NCBI RefSeq assembly: GCF_022179185.1
Contig: NZ_BPQJ01000008.1
Span: 62,001 to 126,000 of the forward strand
Length of the DNA: 64,000 bases
Source of the DNA: Methylobacterium frigidaeris
GTDB lineage: Bacteria > Pseudomonadota > Alphaproteobacteria > Rhizobiales > Beijerinckiaceae
Direction of reading: 5' to 3'
Part shown: piece after piece, positions 18,126 to 26,753 of the stretch
How positions within the stretch are numbered: position 1 is the stretch's first letter
Layout of the letters: the number at the start of each line of letters is the position of its first letter
Notes under the pieces: generated by a model
What the model was told of the DNA's origin: nothing
Database searches by the model: none
The model's input: the letters and a program-made list of their open reading frames with translations, nothing else
Position numbers and translations under genes: made by a program

Positions 18126-19051
18126 GGAATGCCTCGCCGGAGAGGCGCCGCCGCATCAAAATCTAACGCCAGACTGATACATATCCAGTGTATGAGCATA
18201 TACGATCCCCGATAGACGTCTCGTGAGGCGTCTTCTCGAGGATATTTCACCCGGTTGTACTCGCGGCCGTCTTGCCCGATCCACCGAGGAAGAATAAGAG
18301 TATTTCTGTTAGAGCATTATCGACGATGCGACGGACGGAGGGGAACTGTCGTGGCGTGATCTACCTCGTGGCGGGAAAGGCCGGCTTCAAGAACGGCGAC
18401 TGTCGCACGTCATGCTCAGTTTGCCATCACGCCCATCGTAGACCCGCCGGAGCGACGAAATTTTTCAAATTATCGCGAGCCCGTTTTGTTTTATATGAAA
18501 ACTCCATAGCCTGATCCAGGCCGCTACTCCGCCTGTTTGTCATGCTTGTGACGATCTTTGCAATGAGAGGTCGTGACAAAGCCATATCGATACCATATGC
18601 ATGTTTCGCAGGACTTGTGCTCGCGCGGCGGCGTGCACTAGGAATGATAGAGGGCTATCGGTTGGCGCGGCGGCAATCCAAAGGATTTTTTTCGTCACGC
18701 GATGTGTGTCTACATAATAAAAGTCAATGAGTTGAAAGACCATAATAATAAATATAAATATGCATTGCAAAATATTCGCGGTAAAAAAACTTTCCAAAAT
18801 TTTTGATCGATATGTGTCAATGTAAAAATGCAGAAATGGAATATAAATATTTTTTATCGTTTATCGAATCCAGCTTATTTTTCAGTATTGAAAAATTTTT
18901 TATTGATTATTGCAATCGCGACCTGAGTCGCAAGACCATTTTCCTATGTGTCGCACCTTTCCTTGAAATTATAAGAGCGCGAGTAGCCAATAAAAATCTA
19001 TGCTCTCCTCTCTATCGGCCGCGTCTAGCTCGTAAGACAGAGTAAGCATCA
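18126..19051. other. AT-rich gene-poor patch, probably acquired DNA
   Basis: Base composition falls sharply, most of all between about 18640 and 19050, which is full of A and T runs unlike the rest of the window. The short open frames here (60-85 codons) match nothing I recognise and lack ribosome sites. A 9-base hairpin at 18214-18233 follows the LysR stop and may end that transcript. TTGAAATTATAAG near 18962 could be promoter DNA for the next gene. I see no insertion-sequence ends or integrase. Confidence 0.6.
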
Positions 19052-19948
19052 ATGCAAGAAACAAAATTCCTGGTCACGTTTTGCAATAACGGCGACAGGT
19101 CGCAGACCAATTTTGCAGAGTTGACAGTTGCCTGCTCCGGCGAGGCGATCGTGAACATCGCGCTCGCAGGCTTCGGTCTTGGTCGCACCGACATCGTCGG
19201 GACGACCGGCGCCGTCGTCGACGGAGACCGGATCGCGATCGCTCTTCAGGGTGCCGCTGAGCAGATCGCCTACGTCGACAGGACCTATAATGTCCTGGGC
19301 TACAAGACGATCCCCAATGTCGAGGATATCCATGGAATCGCGCTTGACGGGACCGATCTGATCTGCGTCTCCACGGGAGGCAACCTCATCCTCAAGGAAA
19401 ACCAGGGAATCTGCTCCCTCCCGTCGGAATTCGACGCGTTCGGGTTAGATGTCGAACACATCAACGACATATGCTGGGCGAACGATCGCCTGGTTGCTTC
19501 GAAATTCGGAGCAAGTAGAAAAAGAGGATTAAGGGATGGCTGTGTCTACGACGTGAAGTCCGGGGAGGTGCTCTTCGACGGGCTCAATCAGCCGCATAGT
19601 GTGTTCTTCTATGATAATAACATTTATGTCGTCGATTCTTTGACGGGAAGCTTGATCGAGTTCCGGGAGGGCTCGGCTTTCGGCCCGAAGTCGATCCTCA
19701 AGATCAATGGTTATGCCAGGGGTCTGTATATCACGGACCGTCTCATCCTGATCGGAAGCAGCAGACGGCGGACGACCAGCCGCAAGAGCAACTTGGCCAC
19801 GAACGAGATGCTGCTGTCCGCCGAGCATGACCGCCGCGCCCTTCAACGTCCGGGCATTCACGTTTACGATCGGCTGAAGAAGCATTCGATTTTCGTCGAC
19901 GTGGAGCAAATGAGCGATGAAGTCTATCAAATCATCGAGCTGACGTAG
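19052..19948 (+). CDS. hypothetical protein, beta-propeller-like (DUF4915/TIGR03032-like)
   Basis: 298 residues. No signal peptide or membrane helix. The sequence shows repeated short beta blades with a pattern such as GIALDGTDLICVST, HINDICWANDRLVASKF, QPHSVFFYDNNIYVVDS and GYARGLYITDRLILIG. These resemble the propeller of DUF4915/TIGR03032 proteins, where blades end in similar N-D or H-S motifs. Function is unknown. Codon use is more AT-rich than neighbouring genes and it follows an AT-rich patch, so horizontal transfer is likely. Some relatives of this fold are linked to polysaccharide or glycosyl-transfer loci, but no such genes are nearby. Confidence 0.75.
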   Translation: MQETKFLVTFCNNGDRSQTNFAELTVACSGEAIVNIALAGFGLGRTDIVGTTGAVVDGDRIAIALQGAAEQIAYVDRTYNVLGYKTIPNVEDIHGIALDGTDLICVSTGGNLILKENQGICSLPSEFDAFGLDVEHINDICWANDRLVASKFGASRKRGLRDGCVYDVKSGEVLFDGLNQPHSVFFYDNNIYVVDSLTGSLIEFREGSAFGPKSILKINGYARGLYITDRLILIGSSRRRTTSRKSNLATNEMLLSAEHDRRALQRPGIHVYDRLKKHSIFVDVEQMSDEVYQIIELT

Positions 19949-20040
19949 TCGTCGGCCTATCGAATGCTGCGGTGCGGCGAGAGGGACGGTGAACGCAGCG
20001 CCGGTGGGGACTGCGAGGTCGGTGAGCGGTCCGGCATCGG

Positions 20041-20751
20041 TCACCGCCGGCACCGCTCGAGCGGGCATAACGGTCCGCAGGAACACACCCCCGGCACGCG
20101 TTGGCGCAGGCAGCAGGTGCGCCGTCGCCGATCGCACAGGGCCTGGGCCAGCGGACTGAGTGCGCAAGCGGTCCCGCCGCGCCAGCCGAGGCAGGTCGCG
20201 ACCTCCGGGCGGGCCATCGTCTCGGGCTCGCCGAGCTCGCGGGCGACGTAGTCGAGGATCACCGCGGCGTTGCCCCAGATCACCCGGGGGGCGATGCCGC
20301 ATTGCGCCCGGCACAGCTCGACGAAGGGCCGCAGATGGTCCTCGACGAGGCCGGTGAGACCGGCGCGAGCGCCGTCCGGCGCCGCGGGCCGCACCAGGAA
20401 GCGGGCCGGGCGGCCGTCCGCGTCGAGTTCGAGGCTCGTCGTCGCGAAGGCGAGCGGGAGTGGCCGCCCGAGCCGTACGAGCGCCGTCATGACCGGGGTG
20501 GCGAGTGGCGCGAGGTAGAACTGGCTCCAGTACGAGACCAGCGCCCGCCGGTCGACCGTGTTGGGGCCGATGCCGAGCCCGGCCTCGAAGGCCGCCAGCG
20601 TGGCGTCGAACACGGCGGGATCGCGCAAGGCCACGAGGGGCGTCGTCGCCGGCCCGTCGGTCCCCAAAGCCACGCCGTCGCGATAGGTGCCGAGCGAGGC
20701 CGGCACGTGGGCTGCGACGTCGGGAATGTGCGCCGCGCGGTCGGGGATCAT
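20041..20751 (-). CDS. fhuF: siderophore-iron reductase, FhuF family
   Basis: 236 residues. The C-terminus carries the [2Fe-2S] cysteines: CC at 213-214, then C225 and C229 in VCSCGPLC. E. coli FhuF has CC-x10-C-x2-C; here the last gap is three residues, and an extra cysteine (C223) is present, so the cluster ligation may differ slightly. FhuF proteins reduce ferric siderophores in the cytoplasm to release iron. The start overlaps the stop of an MFS gene by 4 bases, so import and reduction are coupled. Confidence 0.88.
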   Translation of the reverse strand: MIPDRAAHIPDVAAHVPASLGTYRDGVALGTDGPATTPLVALRDPAVFDATLAAFEAGLGIGPNTVDRRALVSYWSQFYLAPLATPVMTALVRLGRPLPLAFATTSLELDADGRPARFLVRPAAPDGARAGLTGLVEDHLRPFVELCRAQCGIAPRVIWGNAAVILDYVARELGEPETMARPEVATCLGWRGGTACALSPLAQALCDRRRRTCCLRQRVPGVCSCGPLCPLERCRR

Positions 20752-21998
20752 CGCGGGGATCCTCCCCCACCCGCCCGGTCGGCCCGCAGGGTGCGGCCGA
20801 TCTGGAGCGCGAGCCAGACGAGCGCCGCGGCGTAGAGCGGCATCGCCGCCGTGAAGTAGCCCGGCCAGCCGGCCCAGCCGGCGAGCGCCGGGGCGGCGAC
20901 CCGCAGCGGCATCGCCGCGAAGAAGGCGGCGCCGAACAGGAGCGCGTAGTCGGTGGCGGGCCGCGGTCCCTGCGCCCAGCGATAGATCATGTTGAACACC
21001 GGCACCCCGAGGAAGCCGCCGAAGACGAAATTCAGGACCGTGGCGGTCACGGCCAGTTCCTCGGAGCGAAGCAGGCAGGCCGCCGCCATCAGGCCGCCGG
21101 CCGCCAGCACCCCGGCTCCGCCAAGCGCGATCAGCCGCACGGTGCCGAACCGGGCCGCGAGGCCGCCGGCCATCAGCGCCATCACCAGGTTGACCGCCGG
21201 CAGGATGGTGCCGGTGAGGAAGCCGACCTGCCCGAGCGGCACCCCGAGATCGAGCAGCGCCAGGGTGTTGGGTCCGGCGATGAGGTAGGCGGCGGCGAAA
21301 TAGGCGCCGAGCGCCGCGATGCGGCCCGTCAGCACGCGCAGGCGTTCGAACGAGCCCGACCAGCGCTCCGGCACGCCCCCGGCCCCCTGCAGCCGCGCCT
21401 CCGGATAGGCGAGGATCGGCAGGAGGCAGAGCGCGTCGAGCCCGGCGCAGGCGAGGAGCGCCGCCGGCCAGCCGAGCGCGTCGTAGGAGCCGACCAGCAC
21501 GCCGACACCCAGGATGCCGCCGAGGGAGGCGCCGCAGAGCTTGGCCGAGGCGACGAAGGCCCGCCGCTCCGCCGGCACCGTCTCGACCACCAGGGCCTCG
21601 AGCGCGATGTCCATGGTGGCGGCGCAGGCGCAGGTGGCGATGGCGAGCGCCAGCAGCGTCGGCAGCGGCCAGTGCTCACCGAGGCTCAAGATCGCCAGCA
21701 GCCCGACCGTGGCGCCCTGCGCCGCGACGATCCAGCCGAGGCGGCGGCCGAGGAACGGCAGGCGCACCCGGTCGAGCACGGCCGCCCACAGGAAGGTCAG
21801 CCCGACCGGCAGGTTGATGAGCTGCAGGAGCCCGACCTCGGCGAGGTCGAGACCCCGCGCCCGAAGGATCAGCGGCGCCCCGCCCGACAGGAAGCCGAGC
21901 GTGGCCCCGAAGGTCACGTACAGGCAGAAGAACGGGGCGAGCGGGCGCAACCCGGCCAGCAGGCCGCGCGCGCCGCGGAGCGCGACGGCCTGCGTCAC
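20748..21998 (-). CDS. MFS transporter, probable siderophore importer (RhtX/FptX- or AmpG-like)
   Basis: 416 residues, about twelve transmembrane helices. FLSGGAPLILRARGLDLAEVG is close to the RhtX/FptX/AmpG group of single-component importers that bring siderophores or muropeptides across the inner membrane. The ATGA overlap with fhuF favours the siderophore role. No TonB-dependent receptor or siderophore synthesis gene is nearby, so it may take up a foreign siderophore whose receptor is elsewhere. Confidence 0.8.
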   Translation of the reverse strand: MTQAVALRGARGLLAGLRPLAPFFCLYVTFGATLGFLSGGAPLILRARGLDLAEVGLLQLINLPVGLTFLWAAVLDRVRLPFLGRRLGWIVAAQGATVGLLAILSLGEHWPLPTLLALAIATCACAATMDIALEALVVETVPAERRAFVASAKLCGASLGGILGVGVLVGSYDALGWPAALLACAGLDALCLLPILAYPEARLQGAGGVPERWSGSFERLRVLTGRIAALGAYFAAAYLIAGPNTLALLDLGVPLGQVGFLTGTILPAVNLVMALMAGGLAARFGTVRLIALGGAGVLAAGGLMAAACLLRSEELAVTATVLNFVFGGFLGVPVFNMIYRWAQGPRPATDYALLFGAAFFAAMPLRVAAPALAGWAGWPGYFTAAMPLYAAALVWLALQIGRTLRADRAGGGGSPR

Positions 21999-22056
21999 GG
22001 CGCGACGATGCCCGGACCGGCCACTTCGTGCATCGCGCCGCCGTGGGGGTACTTTG

Positions 22057-22071
22057 GAATCACACTAATTC
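22057..22071. promoter_or_regulatory. candidate iron-responsive operator
   Basis: GAAT (22057-22060) and ATTC (22068-22071) form an inverted repeat 58 bases before the MFS-fhuF start. Rhizobial iron regulators (Irr, RirA, Fur) bind short AT-rich palindromes in such places. The match to a consensus is loose. Confidence 0.25.
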
Positions 22072-22255
22072 TTCTTTGTGTACAGGGACTTGAGCTTACG
22101 GTCCCGGCCCCCGGCCGGCAAGGCCGCGCAGCCGCGGCGCGTGGTCGGATCTCTCGCCGTAGTCACGGCGACAGGGACGGGCAACGGCGATTGCTTAACC
22201 CTTCCCAGGCATCCTGACGTGCGAGGCCCGTTTCGCGTCGGGAGGATCGAGCGTC

Positions 22256-22891
22256 ATGGCGAGCGTGATGGGTCAGGTCGCGCCGACGAGCGGGCGTCTC
22301 TTCGCCCGGCAGGCGGCGGCGGACCAGCGTCGGCATCGCCGCGTGGCCGTGGCCCTGCTCGGGCGCTACATGCTCTCCGACCGGCAGGAATATCCCTGCC
22401 AGACCGTCGACATGTCCCCCGGCGGGGTGCGCCTGACCTGCGCGGTGGGCGGTGCGGTCGGCGAGCGCATCGTGATCTATCTCGAGCATGTCGGGCGGAT
22501 CGAGGGGAAAGTCGCCCGGCTCCTGCCGGACGGCGTCGCGGTGGCGGTCAGCGCCACGGCGCGCAAGCGCGACAAGATCGCCTCGCAGCTGACCTGGCTC
22601 GCCAACCGGGCGGAGCTCGGCCTGCCAGAGGACCGGCGGCACGAGCGCGTGGTGCCGCGCCAGGCCCTCGCCACCCTGCGGCTCGAGGGCGGACAAGAGG
22701 TCGCCGCCCGCATCATCGACGTCTCGCTCTCCGGCGCGGCCCTGGCCTGCGAGGGAGAGCTTCCGCTCGATTCCAGCGTGGTCGTCGGCCGCACGCCGGC
22801 GCGGGTGGTGCGCCAGTTCAAGGGTGGCCTCGCGGTCGAGTTCCGGCTGCCGCTGTCGCCAGACCGGTTCGACGAGAACCTGGTCCTGTAG
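22256..22891 (+). CDS. tandem PilZ-domain c-di-GMP receptor
   Basis: 211 residues. Two PilZ domains in a row: the first has RRHRR at about 25-29 and DMSPGG near 58; the second has RRHER at about 126 and DVSLSG near 159. These pairs are the RxxxR and (D/N)xSxxG motifs that bind c-di-GMP, so both domains look able to bind. No catalytic or membrane domain is attached, so it acts as an adaptor. GGGAGG lies ten bases before the ATG. The PAP2 gene begins two bases after its stop, so the two are probably co-translated. Confidence 0.93.
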   Translation: MASVMGQVAPTSGRLFARQAAADQRRHRRVAVALLGRYMLSDRQEYPCQTVDMSPGGVRLTCAVGGAVGERIVIYLEHVGRIEGKVARLLPDGVAVAVSATARKRDKIASQLTWLANRAELGLPEDRRHERVVPRQALATLRLEGGQEVAARIIDVSLSGAALACEGELPLDSSVVVGRTPARVVRQFKGGLAVEFRLPLSPDRFDENLVL

Positions 22892-22893
22892 GA

Positions 22894-23964
22894 ATGGCCT
22901 CGATTCATGACTTGTCGTGCGGCGATGAAGGTGCGCGCGCGGTGACGTCGGACCAGATCACGGGCGGCCAAGGCTCGAGACGGGGGCTCGCCGCACCGTC
23001 CGATTTCCATCGCGTGCGGGCCCGTCTCTGGCTGCTGATCCTGGCCGCCGCCGTCCTCGCCGCGGCATGGATGTGCGCGGCGGGGCTCGCCCTCGATGCC
23101 GCGAGCACGCTCCTCCCCGCCGTCAGTTGCGCGGGGCTCGAAGTGCTGGCGACCTTCTACGCCACCCGGCGCCCCGATCCACGGCTCGCGGTCAGCCTGT
23201 CGTGCGTCGCGCAGATCATCGCGTTCAGCGCCTGCGCGGCCCTCCTCTCCTACGCGGTGGCTGCCACCGGCGGTCCGCTCTGGGACGACACCTTCCTGGC
23301 GCTCGACCGGTCGCTCGGCCTCGACTGGCTGGCCTACCTGCACGGCCTGAACGACCGGCCGTGGCTCGGCTCCGCGCTGTCCCTGGCCTATCGCAGCCTG
23401 ATGCCGCAGATGATCCTGGTGGTGGTCGTCCTTGGATTCGGCGGGCGGCTGAACGCGGCGCGAGAATTCGTGCTGGCCTTCATGATCGCGGGGCTGGTCA
23501 CCATACTGCTCTCGGCCCTCATGCCGGCGATGGCGATTTTCGTGCATCTCGGGCTGCAACCAGACGACTTCCCCAGGCTGAACCCGACCGCCGCTTACGC
23601 TCACCTAGCCGATCTGTCGGGTCTTCGCGACGGCACGCTCCGGAGCGTCACCCTCGATCGCATCGAAGGGATCATCACCTTCCCGAGCTTCCACGCAGCG
23701 CTCGGTGTGCTGTTCATCCGCTACTTCTGGATATCCTGGATCGCGCGCTGGCCCGGCCTCGCCCTGAACGCGATGATGATCGCCTCGACTCCGATCGATG
23801 GGGGACACTACTTCGTCGATGTCGGCGCGGGCGCCGTGATCGCGATCCTAGCGATCGTGGCGGCCGGCTTCCTCGGCCGTTCGGCCAGGAATGCGGCCGG
23901 ATTGCGGAAGGTCCCGGCCTGGCCCGCGGCGCGCGGGGAAGGCGTGGCCGCCCACGGGTCGTGA
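22894..23964 (+). CDS. PAP2-family membrane phosphatase (PAP2_3-like)
   Basis: 356 residues from the ATG at 22894; a GTG at 22942 is the alternative. About six transmembrane helices. The catalytic histidines of the PAP2 superfamily are seen in ITFPSFHAAL and in GGHYFVDVGAGA. The PAP2_3 branch includes inositol phosphorylceramide synthase-like and lipid phosphatase enzymes. It would act on a phospholipid or polyprenyl phosphate at the periplasmic face. Close linkage to the PilZ gene suggests c-di-GMP control of a lipid or envelope step, which is inference. Confidence 0.85.
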   Translation: MASIHDLSCGDEGARAVTSDQITGGQGSRRGLAAPSDFHRVRARLWLLILAAAVLAAAWMCAAGLALDAASTLLPAVSCAGLEVLATFYATRRPDPRLAVSLSCVAQIIAFSACAALLSYAVAATGGPLWDDTFLALDRSLGLDWLAYLHGLNDRPWLGSALSLAYRSLMPQMILVVVVLGFGGRLNAAREFVLAFMIAGLVTILLSALMPAMAIFVHLGLQPDDFPRLNPTAAYAHLADLSGLRDGTLRSVTLDRIEGIITFPSFHAALGVLFIRYFWISWIARWPGLALNAMMIASTPIDGGHYFVDVGAGAVIAILAIVAAGFLGRSARNAAGLRKVPAWPAARGEGVAAHGS

Positions 23965-23996
23965 TGCGGCGCAGGACCCGCCCTCCCGCAACGCGC

Positions 23997-24533
23997 CTAC
24001 AGCGCGCCCTCGCGGATCGAGCCCGGATCGGCGAGCGCGTGGAGCAGGCCCGCCGCCGCGTGGGCGAAGCGCAGGGTCACGGCCTTGCGGCGGGCGCCGG
24101 CGAGGGGATGCTCCGGGGGCTCGCGCAGGATCGCGGCGCCGAAGGCATCGGCGACGATGAGCCCGGTCTCCTCGGGCAGGATCTCCACCGGCAGGGTCTC
24201 CGGCACCGCGAAGTAGAAGCGGTCGCAGAAGTCGCGGTAATCCGGCCATTTGCGGTCGGCGCGGAAATCCGCGACGCTCGACTTGATCTCGATGATCGTC
24301 AGCTTGCCGCAGCCGCCCAGCGCGATCAGGTCGGCACGCCGGCCGTTGGCCAGGGTGAATTCCGGGATCGTGACGTGCCCGAGCTCGGCGAAGAGGCGCC
24401 GCACGCCGCGCTGGACGCCGAGCGCGGTCGGCGATTGGCGGCGGTCGACGGGGAGCGAGAGGGCGAGGGCGGCGGACAAGGCTGTGGACGGGCGCTGCTG
24501 ACGGGTTGCACAGGATCGAATCGGGAACACCAT
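23997..24533 (-). CDS. mmcB: MmcB-family DNA repair nuclease-like protein
   Basis: 178 residues from the ATG at 24533. The conserved block RRADLIALGGCGKLTIIEIK, followed by SSVADFRADRKWPDY, shows the PD-(D/E)xK layout (Asp, then Glu-x-Lys) of the MmcB family. In Caulobacter MmcB is a LexA-regulated factor in mitomycin C tolerance with alphaproteobacterial distribution. The C-terminal FAHAAAGLLHALADPGS is typical. It stands alone, convergent with the PAP2 gene. Confidence 0.9.
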   Translation of the reverse strand: MVFPIRSCATRQQRPSTALSAALALSLPVDRRQSPTALGVQRGVRRLFAELGHVTIPEFTLANGRRADLIALGGCGKLTIIEIKSSVADFRADRKWPDYRDFCDRFYFAVPETLPVEILPEETGLIVADAFGAAILREPPEHPLAGARRKAVTLRFAHAAAGLLHALADPGSIREGAL

Positions 24534-24639
24534 CGGATCAGCTTCACCCTCCGTTGTCACCTGCGGCCCGTGTCGCAGGCGGCGCGCCCCTTGCGCAGGA
24601 CCGCACCGACGGTTAGCCATCGCTGCGGAAAAGCGAGCA

Positions 24640-24690
24640 GAATCAGAAGTTTATTTTTGATTCAAAACTGCGCCGGGGATCCGGCGCGGC
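24640..24690 (+). promoter_or_regulatory. AT-rich promoter/operator of the PepSY remnant
   Basis: An AT-rich island in GC-rich DNA with the near-palindrome TTGATTCAA (24657-24665) and AGTTT/AAACT half-sites. It precedes the broken PepSY gene, whose relatives are iron-regulated; an Irr or Fur-type site is possible. Confidence 0.25.
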
Positions 24691-24707
24691 CGCGCGAGGA
24701 GAAACGG

Positions 24708-24962
24708 ATGAGAGCGTCCAGCGTCCGCGCCTGGGCCTTCGTGCACACCTGGTCGAGCCTGATCTCGACCCTGTTCATGCTGCTCCTGTGCCTCACCGGT
24801 CTGCCCCTGATCTTCCACCACGAGATCGACGAGCTGTTCGGGAGTGGGGACGCCCCCGCGGTGATCGCCGGGCAGGCTCCCGCTCCCGCCGACCGGTCGC
24901 CTGGGACGTCGGCCGGGCCTATGCGTCCCGAAACCGGGTGGCGCGACGGACGTAGCGGTTGA
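24708..24962 (+). pseudogene. truncated PepSY-associated TM protein (iron-regulated membrane protein) remnant
   Basis: Starts well (GAGGAGAAACGG then ATG at 24708). The first ~45 residues are the typical opening of PepSY-TM proteins: RAWAFVHTWSSLISTLFMLL, then CLTGLPLIFHHEID. Full relatives are about 380-500 residues; here the frame decays after FGSGD and stops at residue 84. The rest of the gene is absent from the window, so this looks like a deletion. The next ABC operon begins at once, suggesting the deletion joined the two. Relatives are linked to ferric-siderophore uptake, in line with fhuF nearby. Confidence 0.8.
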
Positions 24963-25090
24963 TCTCGTGGGCCCGCTCGCCGATGGTCGGCCCCGCCGGG
25001 AGCCGCACGAGACGGCCGGGCGACGGGAGGGAGACGAGACGCATGGTGGGGCAGCGCGCCGCCGAGGGACGCAAAGGGGGGCGGGCCGGC

Positions 25091-25921
25091 ATGCGCCTGG
25101 TCGGCGGCACGGCGCTCGGCCATGACGACGCCGCGGTCCGGCTCGAAGGCGTCAGCATCGCCTTCACCCTGAAGGGCGGCAAACGCTACGTCGCCGTCGA
25201 GGGCATCGATCTCGGGGTGATGCCGGGCGAGTTCGTGGCGGTGGTCGGACCGACCGGCTCGGGCAAGTCGACCTTGCTCAACGCCGCCGCCGGCCTGCTG
25301 AAGCCGGCCTCGGGGAGCGTCACGGTGTTCTCCTCGGCGCTGTCAGGGCTGAACGCCCGCGCCGGCTACCTCTTCCAGGCCGACGCCCTGATGCCGTGGA
25401 AGACGGCGCTCGACAACGTCGCGGTGGCCCTGGAGCCGCAGAAGGTGCCCCGCTCGGAAGCCCTGGCCCGGGCCCGCGACTGGCTCGGCAAGGTCGGGCT
25501 CTCGGCCTTCGTCGACCGCTATCCGCACATGCTCTCGGGCGGCCAGCGCAAGCGCGTGGCGCTCGCCCAGATGCTGATCCGCGACCCCGAGATCCTGCTG
25601 ATGGACGAGCCCTTCGGGCCGCTCGACGCGCAGACCCGGCAGATCATGGGCAACCTGCTGCTGGAGCTGTGGGCGGCCAACCGCAAGGCGGTGATGTTCG
25701 TCACCCACGACCTCGAGGAGGCGATCGCGCTGGCCGACCGGGTGGTGGTGCTCTCGGCCGGACCCGCCGCTGCAATCGTCGGCCAGTTCAAGGTCGACCT
25801 CGCCCGCCCGCGCGACATCAGCGAGATCCGCCTCGAGCCGCAATTCCACGCCCTCTACAAGGAGATCTGGTCGTGCCTGCGGGTCGAGGTCTCCCGCGCC
25901 TATGCGGGCGGCCCCGCGTGA
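25091..25921 (+). CDS. NitT/TauT-type ABC transporter ATPase
   Basis: 276 residues from the ATG at 25091 (GGGGGGCGGG upstream); an ATG at 25043 with a GAGGGA site would add 16 residues. Walker A VGPTGSGKST, Q-loop FQADALMPWKTALDNV, signature LSGGQRKRVALAQM, Walker B EILLMDEPFGPLD and the switch histidine in VTHDLEEA all intact. FQADALMPWKT is typical for nitrate/sulfonate/pyrimidine importers. It is the first of three genes (ATPase, permease, binding protein). Confidence 0.93.
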   Translation: MRLVGGTALGHDDAAVRLEGVSIAFTLKGGKRYVAVEGIDLGVMPGEFVAVVGPTGSGKSTLLNAAAGLLKPASGSVTVFSSALSGLNARAGYLFQADALMPWKTALDNVAVALEPQKVPRSEALARARDWLGKVGLSAFVDRYPHMLSGGQRKRVALAQMLIRDPEILLMDEPFGPLDAQTRQIMGNLLLELWAANRKAVMFVTHDLEEAIALADRVVVLSAGPAAAIVGQFKVDLARPRDISEIRLEPQFHALYKEIWSCLRVEVSRAYAGGPA

Positions 25922-25943
25922 CGCCTCATCGGAGACCCCTCTC

Positions 25944-26729
25944 GTGAACCGCCTCGGCCTCCTCGCCCTGCAGATCCTCGTCGGCCTCGTCGGCCTGGCG
26001 ATCTGGCACGTGCTCACCGTCTACCCGATCCTCGGCGCGCCGAAGCAGATCCAGTTCTTCTTCTCGACCCCGGTCGACGTGCTCAAGCGGACCTGGACCG
26101 AGATGTCGAACCCGGAGATCTGGGGGCATCTCTGGATCACCCTGCAGGAGACGGTGCTGGCCTTCGTCACCGGAGCCCTCGGCGGCATCGCCTTCGGGTT
26201 CCTGTTCGCCCGCAACGCGCTGCTCGCCGCGGTGTTCGACCCCTACATCAAGGCGGCCAACGCCCTGCCGCGGGTGGTGCTGGCGCCGATCTTCGCCCTG
26301 TGGTTCGGGCTCGGCATCTGGTCGAAGGTGGCGCTCGGCTTCACGCTCGTGTTCTTCATCGTGTTCTTCAACGTCTACCAGGGCGTGCGCGAGGTGAGCC
26401 CGGTGGTGCTCAACAACGCCCGGATGCTCGGGATGAGCGAGCGCGGGCTGCTTCGCCACGTCTACTGGCCCTCGGCGCTGACCTGGATGTTCTCCTCGCT
26501 CCACACCGCGGTCGGCTTCGCCCTCGTCGGGGCGGTGGTGGGCGAGTATCTCGGCTCCTCGGCCGGGCTCGGCTACAAGATCCACGAGGCCGAGAGCGTG
26601 TTCGACGTGACCGGAGTCTTCGCCGGCATGCTGATCCTGACCGTGTTCGTCATCGTGATCGACACGATCGTCACCCTGATCGAGAACCGCCTCCTGGTCT
26701 GGCGCCCGCAAGCCGGCGGCCAGAGCTGA
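25944..26729 (+). CDS. NitT/TauT-type ABC transporter permease
   Basis: 261 residues from a GTG at 25944 with GGAGA upstream; an ATG at 25902 would overlap the ATPase gene by 20 bases. Six helices with the EAA loop NNARMLGMSERGLLRHVYWP and the conserved GAVVGEYLGSSAGLGYKI segment. This is the SsuC/TauC fold that opens toward the periplasm. It pairs with the ATPase and a binding protein on either side. Confidence 0.9.
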   Translation: MNRLGLLALQILVGLVGLAIWHVLTVYPILGAPKQIQFFFSTPVDVLKRTWTEMSNPEIWGHLWITLQETVLAFVTGALGGIAFGFLFARNALLAAVFDPYIKAANALPRVVLAPIFALWFGLGIWSKVALGFTLVFFIVFFNVYQGVREVSPVVLNNARMLGMSERGLLRHVYWPSALTWMFSSLHTAVGFALVGAVVGEYLGSSAGLGYKIHEAESVFDVTGVFAGMLILTVFVIVIDTIVTLIENRLLVWRPQAGGQS

Positions 26730-26753
26730 GAGACAAAGGGAGGATTTTCCAAG

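Noticed and set aside
18272..19045. three short open frames in the AT-rich patch
   Set aside because: No ribosome sites, no recognised domain, and AT-rich DNA gives few clues; kept only as part of the gap entry.
24919..25182. minus-strand frame across the PepSY/ABC junction
   Set aside because: The tail looks somewhat protein-like, but there is no family match and it overlaps the ABC gene start.
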